Assembly (NCBI GenBank): GCA_030348385.1
Contig: JAUCFP010000006.1
Span: 3,809,501 to 3,873,500, forward strand
Length of the DNA stretch: 64,000 nt
Source: Cytobacillus sp. NJ13
Lineage (GTDB): Bacteria; Bacillota; Bacilli; Bacillales; Cytobacillaceae
Direction: 5' to 3'
Position numbers and translations under genes: made by a program. This document shows positions 15,198 to 24,216 of this stretch, in pieces. Each line of letters begins with the position of its first letter. Position 1 is the first letter of the stretch. The notes beneath the pieces are model-generated. The model was not told where the DNA came from. It saw nothing but the letters and a program-made list of their open reading frames with translations, and made no database searches.

Positions 15198-17978
15198 ATG
15201 ATTGGAAAGCAGAACATAAAGTTGCTTAGCTTTATTAGTGTTTTTGCTTTGTTACTTAGTCTTTTTAGTCCTTTTGCCACGGCAAGTGCAGAAGAAGTGA
15301 AGTCTGTGGCAGAAGCGATTGCGGATAATAACGGAGTTGCCACAGTCGAAGGTTATATTGTTGGAGTTACAAAGAGTACTTCAAGCTATAGCCATAGCAG
15401 TCCGTTTACAATTGCAACCAATATTGCCATCGCAGACTCACCCACTGAAACGGATCCCGGTAAAATACTGCCGGTACAGCTTCCGAGCGGGTATGTGAGA
15501 TCAGGATTAAACCTGGTGGACAACCCTGGTAACCTTGGAAGGAAAGTTCAAATTACCGGTTCACTGGAAGCTTATTTTACAGTTCCCGGTCTAAAGAATT
15601 CTTCAGCATATTCTTGGGTGGAAGAAACAGACCCAACACAAGTTTCAGCAGTAACAGCTTCCCCTGAATCAGGTCCAGTTAAGCAGGGAACAGGTGTTGC
15701 TTTATCGACAGAAACGGAAGGAGCCGTAATTCATTACACGGTGGATGGATCAGTGCCGACTACTCAAAGTGATACATATACTGATCCGATTGTCATTAAT
15801 GAAAGAACAACCGTTAAAGCCTTTGCTGTCAAAGAAGGCTTAACAGACAGCAGAGTAGCTGAATTTACTTATACGCCTGCATTAGGCGGACTTCGCATTC
15901 ATGATATTCAAGGTGCAGGGCATTATTCCGAATATGCCAACGAATATGCTGCGGATGTGGAAGGTATCGTCATAAAAGTGGCAGATGCAAACAATTTCTA
16001 TATGCAGGATCTGCAGCCTGACCAGGATCCTAATACTTCTGAAGGAATTCTTGTTTACAAGAAAAATCACGGTGCCCAAGCGGGCGATGTGGTTGAAGTA
16101 ACAGGGCAAATTAAAGAATGGGTGCTTGACGGCTATGCTGAAAAACTGGAGACAGATTTGCCTGTCACCGAAATTAATGCTTCAGCAATCAATAAAATAG
16201 CGTCAGGTCAGGAGTTTCCGGCTCCAGTCATTCTGAATAAAGAGAACCTGCCAACTGAAGTGATCGACAATGATAGCTTTGGTGAGTTTGATCCAGAGCA
16301 GGATGGCATCGACTTTTATGAAAGCCTGGAGGGTATGCTTGTTCAGGTGGACAATCCTAAAGTAGTTGCCCCGCAAAAATATGGAGAGCTTGTAGTTGTT
16401 CCGGGAGATGTGGATACGAACACAACGGCCGGAGGACTTCGCATTTCAGAAGATGATTTTAATCCTGAGAGAATTACCATTGATATTAATAATGAAGATT
16501 TTGTTGCCAAAATGGGAGACAGCTTTAAAGGCAGCGTCCAAGGGGTTGTCAGCTACGGTTTCAGCAACTATAAAGTATTAAGTGACGCAGATTCATTGCC
16601 GGAATTTGTAGAAGGTCCTGCGGCAAGAGAAGAAACAAGTCTTCTCCCTGAAGATGATCAATTAACCATCGCGTCTTATAATGTTGAAAATTTCTCAACA
16701 AAAACGAATGCGGAAAAGGTTACGAGATTAGCAGAAGCCATTGTTGAGAATATGAAACAACCGGATATCATTGGCCTGACAGAAGTTCAGGATAATGACG
16801 GGCCAACAGATAGCGGCACAACAGAAGCGGATCAAAGTGCAGCATTGTTAATTGAAAAAATAAAAGAATTAGGCGGCCCAACCTACACCTACACAGATAT
16901 CGCACCAGAAGATAAACAAGATGGCGGACAGCCAGGAGGCAATATCCGTGTTGGCTTCCTATATAACGCTGAACGGGTAACATTATCGGAAGGCGAAAAG
17001 GGATCAGCAATGGATGCTGTTGATTTTGAAAACGGCAAATTGACGCTAAACCCAGGACGCATAGAACCAACAAATGAAGCATTTGAAGATAGCCGCAAAG
17101 CATTGGCAGCCCAGTTTGAATTCCAGGGCGAAAGCGTTATCGTTGTAGCCAATCATTTTAACTCAAAAGGCGGGGATCTTCCATTATTCGGTAAAGTTCA
17201 GCCTCCTGTCTTAAACAGTGAAATTCAGCGCATGAAAATTGCGAATGTGATTAATGGTTTTGTAAAGGGTGTTAAAGCAGAAGAACCTGATGCCAATATC
17301 GTCCTGCTTGGCGACTTTAACGATTTTGAATTCTCCAATCCTTTAAAGGCACTAAAGGGCGATGAATTAACCAACATGATTGAAAAGGTGCCGGCAGCAG
17401 ATCGCTATACGTATAACTACCAGGGAAATGCACAGGTCCTGGATCATATTTTAGTATCCAACAACCTTGCCAAGAAAACAGAAGTCAATATTCTTCATAT
17501 TAACTCAGGCTTCATGGAAGAGCACGGCCGTGCAAGTGACCATGACCCAGTCATGATTCAGACAAGCTTAAAGACGGCAGCTAAACCGGAAGAGCCTAAA
17601 TATGATCATGTTTTCAATCTAGCAAACTACCATGCGAAGAAATTCGTTGTTGGACCACATAATGCCTTGGTTGTAATGGATGGAACATCCAGTCTCTCGC
17701 AAGGTCTATGGCTGAAGAAGTCAGCAGCAGTTGAAGGCGAAGGCCTGAAAAATACGAAAGTGGTCATTAGCTCTGCCAACAAAGGGGCAGTTATTGATCT
17801 AACAGGATCAGAAATTAAAGAAGTCATGATTGAAAGCAGCAAAGTCGTAGAAATCCGTGGTGCAGAAAATGTCCAGAATTGGACACTTGGGAAAAAAGCG
17901 GATACTTCCCATATTATTTTCAAAGATTCCGATGGGGAGGAAATAGAGTCTCCTTATGAGAGAGAGGAAGCAGCATAA
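15198..17978 (+). CDS. Secreted multidomain endonuclease/exonuclease/phosphatase-family protein
   Basis: The ATG at 15198 (TAGGAG eight bases upstream) opens a 926-residue protein. Domains in order are: a signal peptide (about 1-31, ending ATASAEE); an OB-like DUF6359-type domain (about 35-145); a chitobiase-C-like domain (about 150-225; GAVIHYTVDGSVPTT); a second OB-fold region like that of YhcR (about 230-310; FYMQDLQPDQDP); and an endonuclease/exonuclease/phosphatase domain (about 490-775). The last shows ASYNVENFS, IIGLTEVQDNDG, VVANHFNSKGGD, LLGDFNDF and ASDHDPVM, so the metal and catalytic residues are present. A C-terminal module of about 100 residues is shared with the next protein. 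It probably degrades extracellular nucleic acid, upstream of the 5'-nucleotidase. Confidence 0.9.
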   Translation: MIGKQNIKLLSFISVFALLLSLFSPFATASAEEVKSVAEAIADNNGVATVEGYIVGVTKSTSSYSHSSPFTIATNIAIADSPTETDPGKILPVQLPSGYVRSGLNLVDNPGNLGRKVQITGSLEAYFTVPGLKNSSAYSWVEETDPTQVSAVTASPESGPVKQGTGVALSTETEGAVIHYTVDGSVPTTQSDTYTDPIVINERTTVKAFAVKEGLTDSRVAEFTYTPALGGLRIHDIQGAGHYSEYANEYAADVEGIVIKVADANNFYMQDLQPDQDPNTSEGILVYKKNHGAQAGDVVEVTGQIKEWVLDGYAEKLETDLPVTEINASAINKIASGQEFPAPVILNKENLPTEVIDNDSFGEFDPEQDGIDFYESLEGMLVQVDNPKVVAPQKYGELVVVPGDVDTNTTAGGLRISEDDFNPERITIDINNEDFVAKMGDSFKGSVQGVVSYGFSNYKVLSDADSLPEFVEGPAAREETSLLPEDDQLTIASYNVENFSTKTNAEKVTRLAEAIVENMKQPDIIGLTEVQDNDGPTDSGTTEADQSAALLIEKIKELGGPTYTYTDIAPEDKQDGGQPGGNIRVGFLYNAERVTLSEGEKGSAMDAVDFENGKLTLNPGRIEPTNEAFEDSRKALAAQFEFQGESVIVVANHFNSKGGDLPLFGKVQPPVLNSEIQRMKIANVINGFVKGVKAEEPDANIVLLGDFNDFEFSNPLKALKGDELTNMIEKVPAADRYTYNYQGNAQVLDHILVSNNLAKKTEVNILHINSGFMEEHGRASDHDPVMIQTSLKTAAKPEEPKYDHVFNLANYHAKKFVVGPHNALVVMDGTSSLSQGLWLKKSAAVEGEGLKNTKVVISSANKGAVIDLTGSEIKEVMIESSKVVEIRGAENVQNWTLGKKADTSHIIFKDSDGEEIESPYEREEAA

Positions 17979-17985
17979 CAGTGGC

Positions 17986-18012
17986 AGCCGGAGTGAATAT
18001 ACTCCGGCTTTC
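17986..18012 (+). terminator. Hairpin between nuclease and 5'-nucleotidase genes
   Basis: AGCCGGAGT and ACTCCGGCT form a 9-bp perfect stem, but the tail TTTCAATCCC is poor in T. It may terminate only partly and leave some readthrough into the 5'-nucleotidase gene. Confidence 0.55.
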
Positions 18013-18052
18013 AATCCCTCAATTCGTGTAAAAATGGAAAGGAGCAACAATA

Positions 18053-20035
18053 ATGAAATTACCTATTAAAGTATTATCTACAGTAGCCTTATCAGCAGCA
18101 TTAACCATCTCTGCAGCCGTTCCGGCAGGCCTGGTTTCAGCAAATGAGACATCAGCTGCAGAGTTCACACTTTCCTTGATGCATACCAATGACTCACACG
18201 CCAATATGGACAGCGCCGCTAAAAAGGTGACGGCTGTAAAGGAAGTAAGAGAAGCAAATCCGGACGCCCTGCTTGTTGATGCAGGAGATGTTTTTTCCGG
18301 AACATTATATTTTAATAAATTTCTTGGACAAGCTGACCTGGAATTTATGAATCTGATGGGCTATGATATTATGACTTTCGGAAATCATGAGTTCGATTTG
18401 GGTTCAAGTGCGGAAGGGCACAAAGCACTGGCTGACTTTGTAAAAGGTGCACAATTCCCATTCATTAGTTCAAATGTAGATTTTTCTGGGGATGCCAACC
18501 TGCAGGGACTGTTCAGTGATGTTATATCAAGCGAACCTGCCAATGGAAAAATATATAATGGCATCATCAAAGAGGTTAATGGAGAAAAGGTAGGATTCTT
18601 TGGCTTGACTACAGCTGAAACAGCCAGTATTTCCAGTCCGGGTAATGTTACATTCGAGGACTATATCGAAGAAGCAGAAAAAGCAGTAAAAGCTTTCGAG
18701 GGCATGGGAATCAATAAAATAGTGGCTGTAACTCATATTGGCTATGATGATAATCCGAATGTGGATAATGATTTAACCTTGGCCGCTCAGGTAGATGGGA
18801 TTGATGTGATTGTTGGAGGACACAGCCATACGCAATTAAATGAGCCAGTGGTTGTGGCAGCTGATGAAACAGGAGCAGCAAAGGACCCTACTGTCATTGT
18901 TCAAGCCGGCCAGTACAATAATTATCTTGGAACACTGGATGTACAATTTGACGAGGCAGGAACTGTAGTTGGGCAAGCCGGAGAGCTTGTTAAAATATCG
19001 GATAAAGCAGTGGATCCTGAAGCTGCAGTGCTGCTTGAAAAATACTCCTCACAAATAGAGGAATTAAAGAACACCGAAATTGGAGCAGAAACTGTGACTG
19101 CTCTCGAGAATCCGCGGACAAGCGGAGACAGCACAGAACCAAGTGTACGGAAAAACGAAACAGCGCTAGGCAACCTGATTACAGACGGCATGCTTGCAAA
19201 AGCCAAGCAGTATAACAGCAATGTAATCATGGCTCTCCAAAATGGAGGCGGCATTCGTGCAGGGATTGACGCAGGACCAATCACTGTTGGAGAAGTGATT
19301 ACTGTTCTCCCATTTGGAAACACATTAGCAACTATGGAGATAACGGGAGCTGAACTAAAAGAGGCTTTTGAAATCAGTGTGGGTCAGTATCCTGCAGAAA
19401 ACGGCGGTTTCCTGCATGTGTCCGGTGCAAAAGTAGAATTTGATTCCACAAAGCCTGCCGGGGAGCGAATTGTTTCGATCGCTTATAAAAATGATCAGGG
19501 CACTTACACAGAAATTCAAGATAATCAAACATACACAATCGCTACTAATGCTTTCACAGCCAAGGGCGGAGATGGATATACAGTCTTCGCAAAAGCATAT
19601 CAGGAGGGCAGAGTAACGGATCTTGGACTTTCTGACTGGGAAAACTTCGCGGAGCATCTAACCAGCCTGGGTACAATCACACCAAAGGTGGAAGGGCGTA
19701 TTATCGATGTTGACAGTCTGCCTCCAGTAACAGAACTGGATTTCGAAAAGAAATATAATCTTATAGATGATAAAAAGAAGAAATTAGTAGTGAACAAGAT
19801 TTCTTTTATTAATGTGGAAGAATCTGCAGAGATTAAAAATGGCATTTGGCTCAAAAACTCTGCTGTATTGCAGGGCAAAGGCCTTAAGAACGTGAGTGTC
19901 CGTGTAACACCAAAGAAAGAGCCAATTATTGTAGACTTTAGCGGAGCAGAAGTGAAAGAAGTCATTATTGAAGAAAGTGATTTAGTGGAGTTAAGAGGGG
20001 CAGAAAACATTAAAAAGATTAGTTATCGAAAATAA
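18053..20035 (+). CDS. Secreted 5'-nucleotidase / UshA-family phosphoesterase
   Basis: This 660-residue protein has a signal peptide (about 1-33), a calcineurin-like metallophosphoesterase domain (about 42-300; LMHTNDSHANM, VDAGDVFSG, FGNHEFDLG, VAVTHIGYD, VGGHSHTQL) and a 5'-nucleotidase C-terminal domain (about 350-560; LQNGGGIRAGI, GGDGYTVF). All metal-ligand motifs are intact. It should release nucleosides and phosphate from nucleotides outside the cell. Residues about 575-660 repeat the module found at the end of the preceding nuclease (GIWLKNSAVLQGKGLKN, then VKEVIIEESDLVELRGAENI). There is no LPXTG sorting signal. AAAGGAGCAACAATA precedes the ATG. Confidence 0.92.
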   Translation: MKLPIKVLSTVALSAALTISAAVPAGLVSANETSAAEFTLSLMHTNDSHANMDSAAKKVTAVKEVREANPDALLVDAGDVFSGTLYFNKFLGQADLEFMNLMGYDIMTFGNHEFDLGSSAEGHKALADFVKGAQFPFISSNVDFSGDANLQGLFSDVISSEPANGKIYNGIIKEVNGEKVGFFGLTTAETASISSPGNVTFEDYIEEAEKAVKAFEGMGINKIVAVTHIGYDDNPNVDNDLTLAAQVDGIDVIVGGHSHTQLNEPVVVAADETGAAKDPTVIVQAGQYNNYLGTLDVQFDEAGTVVGQAGELVKISDKAVDPEAAVLLEKYSSQIEELKNTEIGAETVTALENPRTSGDSTEPSVRKNETALGNLITDGMLAKAKQYNSNVIMALQNGGGIRAGIDAGPITVGEVITVLPFGNTLATMEITGAELKEAFEISVGQYPAENGGFLHVSGAKVEFDSTKPAGERIVSIAYKNDQGTYTEIQDNQTYTIATNAFTAKGGDGYTVFAKAYQEGRVTDLGLSDWENFAEHLTSLGTITPKVEGRIIDVDSLPPVTELDFEKKYNLIDDKKKKLVVNKISFINVEESAEIKNGIWLKNSAVLQGKGLKNVSVRVTPKKEPIIVDFSGAEVKEVIIEESDLVELRGAENIKKISYRK

Positions 20036-20060
20036 ATAGGAAATCAGAAATGGCAGATTG

Positions 20061-20095
20061 AACTGCACACCGGAATGGTGTGCAGTTCTTCTTTT
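20061..20095 (+). terminator. Terminator after the 5'-nucleotidase gene
   Basis: AACTGCACACC and GGTGTGCAGTT form an 11-bp perfect stem with loop GGAAT, followed by CTTCTTTT. Confidence 0.9.
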
Positions 20096-20177
20096 GAGGA
20101 TTGATTTCGCCCTTTTGCTGCTCTTTTGATATGATGAATTTAGTATATTAATGGTAATAAACTTTGGAGGAGCAGGT

Positions 20178-20669
20178 ATGGCTGGTATAAAATCAATAAA
20201 CCTCGATGGGGAAGGAATCTATGTGTTTAACAGTGCCATCTATATTTTTGAATCGTCTGCAGGAAGTACGCTGGAGGTGGATCTGATTGTGAGCGAGGTT
20301 ACTCTAAGAAAATATCAAGACCGGGAAAGCCTGATAATAGAAATTGAATTGGAAGATGGGCGAATTCTAAGTTCATTTATGTTTCTAAAATCTGTGCCGG
20401 GCAAGCTGCCAAGGTTAAGCTTATTTTGCGAACTTGATCCTGAGGAGTCGTACGAAGGTGTTTTAAGAATAAGTGAGGACCATCTGGACTTTCCGGATAT
20501 TGAGGCGAGCATTACTTTAGAAGATATTCGAAAAGTAGAAATGCCAAATGAAAAAATCACACTTAAACTAACCCTGCCCATTAACCAGGTGGAATGGCTG
20601 AAGGGGCAGAAAAATAAGGAATTGAATCAGCTTTTTAAAGAGCTGTTGGAGGGATATATTGAGAGGTGA
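20178..20669 (+). CDS. Hypothetical protein
   Basis: The ATG at 20178 is chosen because GGAGGAGC lies just upstream; an in-frame ATG 27 bases earlier has none. The 163 residues start MAGIKSINLDGEGIYVFNSA and are strand-rich and acidic, with a short basic C-terminus (LKGQKNKELNQLFKELLEGYIE) that looks helical. There is no signal peptide or membrane span. I do not recognise a family. The gene converges on the lipase-like gene and shares a bidirectional terminator with it. It could be an accessory of that neighbour, but nothing in the sequence proves this. Confidence 0.6.
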   Translation: MAGIKSINLDGEGIYVFNSAIYIFESSAGSTLEVDLIVSEVTLRKYQDRESLIIEIELEDGRILSSFMFLKSVPGKLPRLSLFCELDPEESYEGVLRISEDHLDFPDIEASITLEDIRKVEMPNEKITLKLTLPINQVEWLKGQKNKELNQLFKELLEGYIER

Positions 20670-20687
20670 CAGAAGGTTTAATATGAA

Positions 20688-20736
20688 GAAAGAACAAAAC
20701 CGAGCTGGCGGCTTAGCTCGGCTTTGTTCTTTTTTA
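20688..20736. terminator. Bidirectional terminator between convergent genes
   Basis: AAGAACAAA with CCGAGC pairs with GCTCGG and TTTGTTCTT, followed by T on the plus strand and by a T-rich tail on the minus strand. It serves both the 20178 gene and the lipase-like gene. Confidence 0.85.
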
Positions 20737-20769
20737 CTATGGGACAAGGTACCTATCCCAATGTCCATG

Positions 20770-22884
20770 TTAATTAATCGTCCCGCGATCTACTTGTTCA
20801 TACAGAATCCCCATATTACTCTTCACCTTTTTGGATACCTCGCACAATGCCTCAATCGCTTCAGCTTTATGGTTTCCTAATTGATAAACCACATCATCAA
20901 ATAGCATTTCCATCTCTCTTAAAATAGCGATGGATGCGAGGTTGTAGAGGTGGACGTTAAAGTATCCGCTGTTGTCAAAAATGGCGGTTTCCACATAAGG
21001 CCTGAAATTATTTAATAGAGTTGGATATTCCACAATTAAACGCCCTAGCCCCTTACGTACACCTTCAATGGTAGCTGCCAATTCATCCAATGGCTCCAGC
21101 GCGTTTGCGATGCTGTTTCTAATTTTATCATCAAAATCTGAAAATAAGCTGATAAGCTTTCCAGGGATGGTATAGCTTAAAGCAAAATTGGCTGCCCCTT
21201 TTATGCTGTTTGAAAGGATTTCCAGTGTACTTTCAATGGCAAAAGTTAAAAGCTGTCCTTTTTCCAGAAGAGGGAAGAGCAGTGCCTGAGTCGATGCAGT
21301 AAATGCAGTGTAGGCAGTATCCATCTGGAATTCCTTAATTTTCATCCTCAATTCCATATAAGGGGAATCTTCCAGTTTGTAAGTATTAGTTCCCTGTACC
21401 GATATCGAATCAGAATGAGTAGATTTGCTTTCAATGGATTGCCCAAGAGATTGATCCCGCATTTGAAAGTTGGCTGCAACATCCTGTACTTGCTTTTGGA
21501 ATTCGCTGATATGAGAGAGAAGCTTACCTCTGTTACCGTTGACAATACCATAATGGGCATTTAATTCACCGACTATTGCATCATACCAGGCATCCTTGCC
21601 GCCTCTAAATAGTTCAGGGATTTTGTCTGAAACAATGTTAATAATGCTCCTTGAGATGTTCTGAATATCAGACCTCAATTCGTACAGATGATTGCGAAGC
21701 TCCGCAAACAGGCTTTCAACGCTGACGTTCGTCCGGAAAATATGTTCTAGAAGTTCTGCCGGAGGAGAGTTTAGTATATAATTCAATGATTTGCTGTGGC
21801 TTTCCGCAATATTTAATAATGAAATTAAATGGTCAATTTCCGCTGTCAATCGGTTTCTTATAGCTGTGATGCCAAGAAACAGCGGCTCACTGATTATGTT
21901 TTCAAACAAATCCTCGAACGTATTTTGCAGCCGGTTAAGCCGCTCGTAAAACCGATTTCCTTCATCCTCTACAATGGCAACCGAGTTGCCCAGATACTCG
22001 TGAGCAAGATTCAATCTTTCCGTAACATGATTTTGCAGGGAGGAAGCAAGAAGGTCCAGGTTCTCCTTGTTGATCTCAATGCGGTCTGAGTGCCCGCCAT
22101 ATAGCGGTACTCCTGTCCAGATGCTTGATACGATATGGGCATCAGCATCCACATAGATCTTTCCATAGCCCGGCTTGCCGACCTCTCCGATAACATAGAA
22201 CTGAGTGCCGTCTTCATTCCTCAGATAGCCTGTATGGTTTGTAGCAAGCTTTGAGAATTCTGGAATCCCATTGAAGATTTCATACTGCTTGCCTGGAATC
22301 CTGCCATGCAGATCCAATGCAATCAAAGTCTGAGTCAGCACATCGTAGCTGCTGAAGTAATTTGTGATGTTGTCATACGTTTTATCAGGATCCATCATTC
22401 CCTCAGGGAGGAGTGCGGGGTTAAGTGTAACTGCCTTAACCTCCGGATTTTCAATGGCCACTGCACCTACTAAGCCGCCCCCCAGAGAATTTCCTGCAAT
22501 CGATTGGACGCCGCCAACCTGTTTAAATTCATTGTTCATTTCGGTATAGTAGTTTCTTGCAGCAGCTAGCTGCGCAGGTGTCAGGTCACTTAAAAGCTGA
22601 GCATCAGTAAGTATATCCTGGTTTCCATATTTTCCGTGTGCATCTGTACCGACATAAATGATGGATATTTCTTTTGTTTCAACATTTACCACCGTCATCG
22701 CATCTAATCCGGTCGGGTCTTGGTAATGTGTATTAATAACTTTATAAGCATTGTCATTTACTTCGATTCTAGATTCCACTAAAGGGTAGGTGTAAGCATG
22801 GTACCCTGCCAGTTCAACTAAATCTTTGTCATTATTGATTGATACTTCTTTATTTATATTGGGTGAACCCTTAATTGTAGTCAT
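20770..22884 (-). CDS. TslA-like protein: N-terminal lipase domain, long helical C-terminus
   Basis: This 704-residue protein has no signal peptide. Residues about 20-270 are an alpha/beta-hydrolase lipase-like domain, with the strand IIYVGTDAHGKYGNQD, the nucleophile elbow GNSLGGG (serine at residue 133), an aspartate candidate in YFSSYDVLT and a histidine candidate in YGGHSDRIEI. Residues about 280-700 are almost entirely helical with coiled-coil character, similar to LXG-type secretion domains but at the C-terminus. This reversed order matches TslA, the type VII-secreted phospholipase of S. aureus described across Bacillota. The preceding lipoprotein gene, 14 bases upstream, fits its immunity partner. 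No small helical partner genes or T7SS core genes are in the window. Confidence 0.75.
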   Translation of the reverse strand: MTTIKGSPNINKEVSINNDKDLVELAGYHAYTYPLVESRIEVNDNAYKVINTHYQDPTGLDAMTVVNVETKEISIIYVGTDAHGKYGNQDILTDAQLLSDLTPAQLAAARNYYTEMNNEFKQVGGVQSIAGNSLGGGLVGAVAIENPEVKAVTLNPALLPEGMMDPDKTYDNITNYFSSYDVLTQTLIALDLHGRIPGKQYEIFNGIPEFSKLATNHTGYLRNEDGTQFYVIGEVGKPGYGKIYVDADAHIVSSIWTGVPLYGGHSDRIEINKENLDLLASSLQNHVTERLNLAHEYLGNSVAIVEDEGNRFYERLNRLQNTFEDLFENIISEPLFLGITAIRNRLTAEIDHLISLLNIAESHSKSLNYILNSPPAELLEHIFRTNVSVESLFAELRNHLYELRSDIQNISRSIINIVSDKIPELFRGGKDAWYDAIVGELNAHYGIVNGNRGKLLSHISEFQKQVQDVAANFQMRDQSLGQSIESKSTHSDSISVQGTNTYKLEDSPYMELRMKIKEFQMDTAYTAFTASTQALLFPLLEKGQLLTFAIESTLEILSNSIKGAANFALSYTIPGKLISLFSDFDDKIRNSIANALEPLDELAATIEGVRKGLGRLIVEYPTLLNNFRPYVETAIFDNSGYFNVHLYNLASIAILREMEMLFDDVVYQLGNHKAEAIEALCEVSKKVKSNMGILYEQVDRGTIN

Positions 22885-22898
22885 GTATTCACCTGCTT

Positions 22899-23840
22899 TT
22901 ACTCTTTTATAATATAATCAGGAAAAGCCCGCTTCAGGGAATTGTCTTTAGCACCTTCAGAAGTTTCTGCATGAATAAAGTTATCGTTTAAATAAAAGCT
23001 ATATGTCCCTTTAGGAATGTTATTCATTTCTTCAAGATCTTTTGTAACTTGATTAAATACCTCTTTACTAGGTTCTGCTTGCTTATCCTTCATGAATAAC
23101 TGGATATTAATCTGAAAGTTTTCTTTATCGAATAAGCTCTCATCGTAGGCATCTTTTAAGTTATTAATGCTTTCCTCAGGATTTTGTAAATATAGGTCAT
23201 ACACAGGCTTAATGGCTGCATCCTCAGAAGCTGTTGAAATAAAGTAATAAGGTGTCATAAAGCCATGTCCGCCCACATTTTGCAGGGCTTCTTCAGTTTT
23301 CCCGGTGATTTGCCCCTTTTCAGCAAGTGAATTGAGGTAATGGTCAAGCTGACCAAACTCTTCTTTAAAAATCATATGATATAACCCGCCTTGGATGGCG
23401 TTTTGAACCTGATATTCATCAGCCTGAATATTACCAATATCCACTTTTTCTGATGTTTCATCAATTGGTACGACAGCGTAGGTATAAAAATGAGGTTCTC
23501 CAGCAGACTCTATAAACACGGTTGCCCCATCCTTAGCACCAACCACATTATGCACTGTTACATCGGTCTTATATTTCTCCTGAAAAAACTTGATTGCAGC
23601 TTCCTCTATCTGTTCAAGGTTTTCTTCAGCAATTTTGTTTGTCGCATTTCCGTATGGAAGTGCATAGCCTTCCCCTATATAATCCTGTACACTTACCATT
23701 GTTTCTCCAGAAGGGGCAGCCTGTGTTTCTTTTACTTTTTCACTTTCCTTATTGTTATTCGTGCTATTCATACCAGAACATCCTCCAAGTATTAATGAAA
23801 TTCCAACACTGCAGAGTAAAACTTTTGTTTTGTTGTGCAT
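22899..23840 (-). CDS. DUF1672-like lipoprotein, candidate immunity protein (TilA-like)
   Basis: This 313-residue lipoprotein has a signal peptide with lipobox LGGC (cysteine at residue 21), a polar linker (NSTNNNKESEKVKETQ) and a globular domain starting VQDYIGEGYALPYG. That pattern and FFQEKYKTDVTVHNVVGA resemble the DUF1672 lipoproteins of Staphylococcus and Bacillus. It is first in a two-gene minus-strand unit with the lipase-like protein. In S. aureus the lipase toxin TslA is neutralised at the membrane by the lipoprotein TilA, so an immunity role is inferred from context. The ATG follows a weak GGAGGAC ribosome binding site. A plain substrate-binding or structural lipoprotein role is not excluded. 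Confidence 0.72.
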   Translation of the reverse strand: MHNKTKVLLCSVGISLILGGCSGMNSTNNNKESEKVKETQAAPSGETMVSVQDYIGEGYALPYGNATNKIAEENLEQIEEAAIKFFQEKYKTDVTVHNVVGAKDGATVFIESAGEPHFYTYAVVPIDETSEKVDIGNIQADEYQVQNAIQGGLYHMIFKEEFGQLDHYLNSLAEKGQITGKTEEALQNVGGHGFMTPYYFISTASEDAAIKPVYDLYLQNPEESINNLKDAYDESLFDKENFQINIQLFMKDKQAEPSKEVFNQVTKDLEEMNNIPKGTYSFYLNDNFIHAETSEGAKDNSLKRAFPDYIIKE

Positions 23841-23979
23841 TATTTAAATGTCCTCCCTAAAGGAATGTGCCATACAGAGTATATCCCTTATTTTAGCGGA
23901 TGGAGTTATATTTTTACAGTTTAAACGTGGAAAATTACACTTTTTAGGCAAAAATAGGAAAAAAGACAGGGGGGTGGTA

Positions 23980-24102
23980 ATGAATAAAATACTAAAAAGT
24001 TATAACACTTTATTGCTTTTTATGAATATGTGCTTAATGGGAACGAAAAGGACAGGGGGTGATTTTGTGTATCACTCAGCTGGGTTTTTTGGTCTATTTT
24101 AA
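23980..24102 (+). CDS. Possible 40-residue small protein
   Basis: An ATG follows ACAGGGGGGTGGTA and opens a 40-codon frame, MNKILKSYNTLLLFMNMCLM then GTKRTGGDFVYHSAGFFGLF. It has a hydrophobic N-terminal half and a basic centre. It lies between the divergent lipoprotein gene and the SigD-type promoter of the next chemoreceptor. A G-rich sequence (AGGACAGGGGGTG) is repeated inside it, so the apparent ribosome binding site may be coincidental. No family is recognised. The rest of the 23841-24216 stretch holds the SigD promoter and no other gene that I can support. Confidence 0.25.
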   Translation: MNKILKSYNTLLLFMNMCLMGTKRTGGDFVYHSAGFFGLF

Positions 24103-24127
24103 TTTTTAACCGATAGGAGAAAACACC

Positions 24128-24154
24128 TAGAAAGAATCTCCAGATTGCCGATAA
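24128..24154 (+). promoter_or_regulatory. SigD-type promoter of the chemoreceptor gene
   Basis: TAGA, 15 bases, then GCCGATAA agrees with the SigD consensus TAAA-N15-GCCGATAT at ten of twelve positions. It lies 63 bases ahead of the chemoreceptor start, fitting co-expression with flagella. Confidence 0.65.
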
Positions 24155-24216
24155 ACAGTCTGTACATATCTTTCAATATTTGTATTGAAATCAAGATTAC
24201 AAGGAGAGGCAGCATC

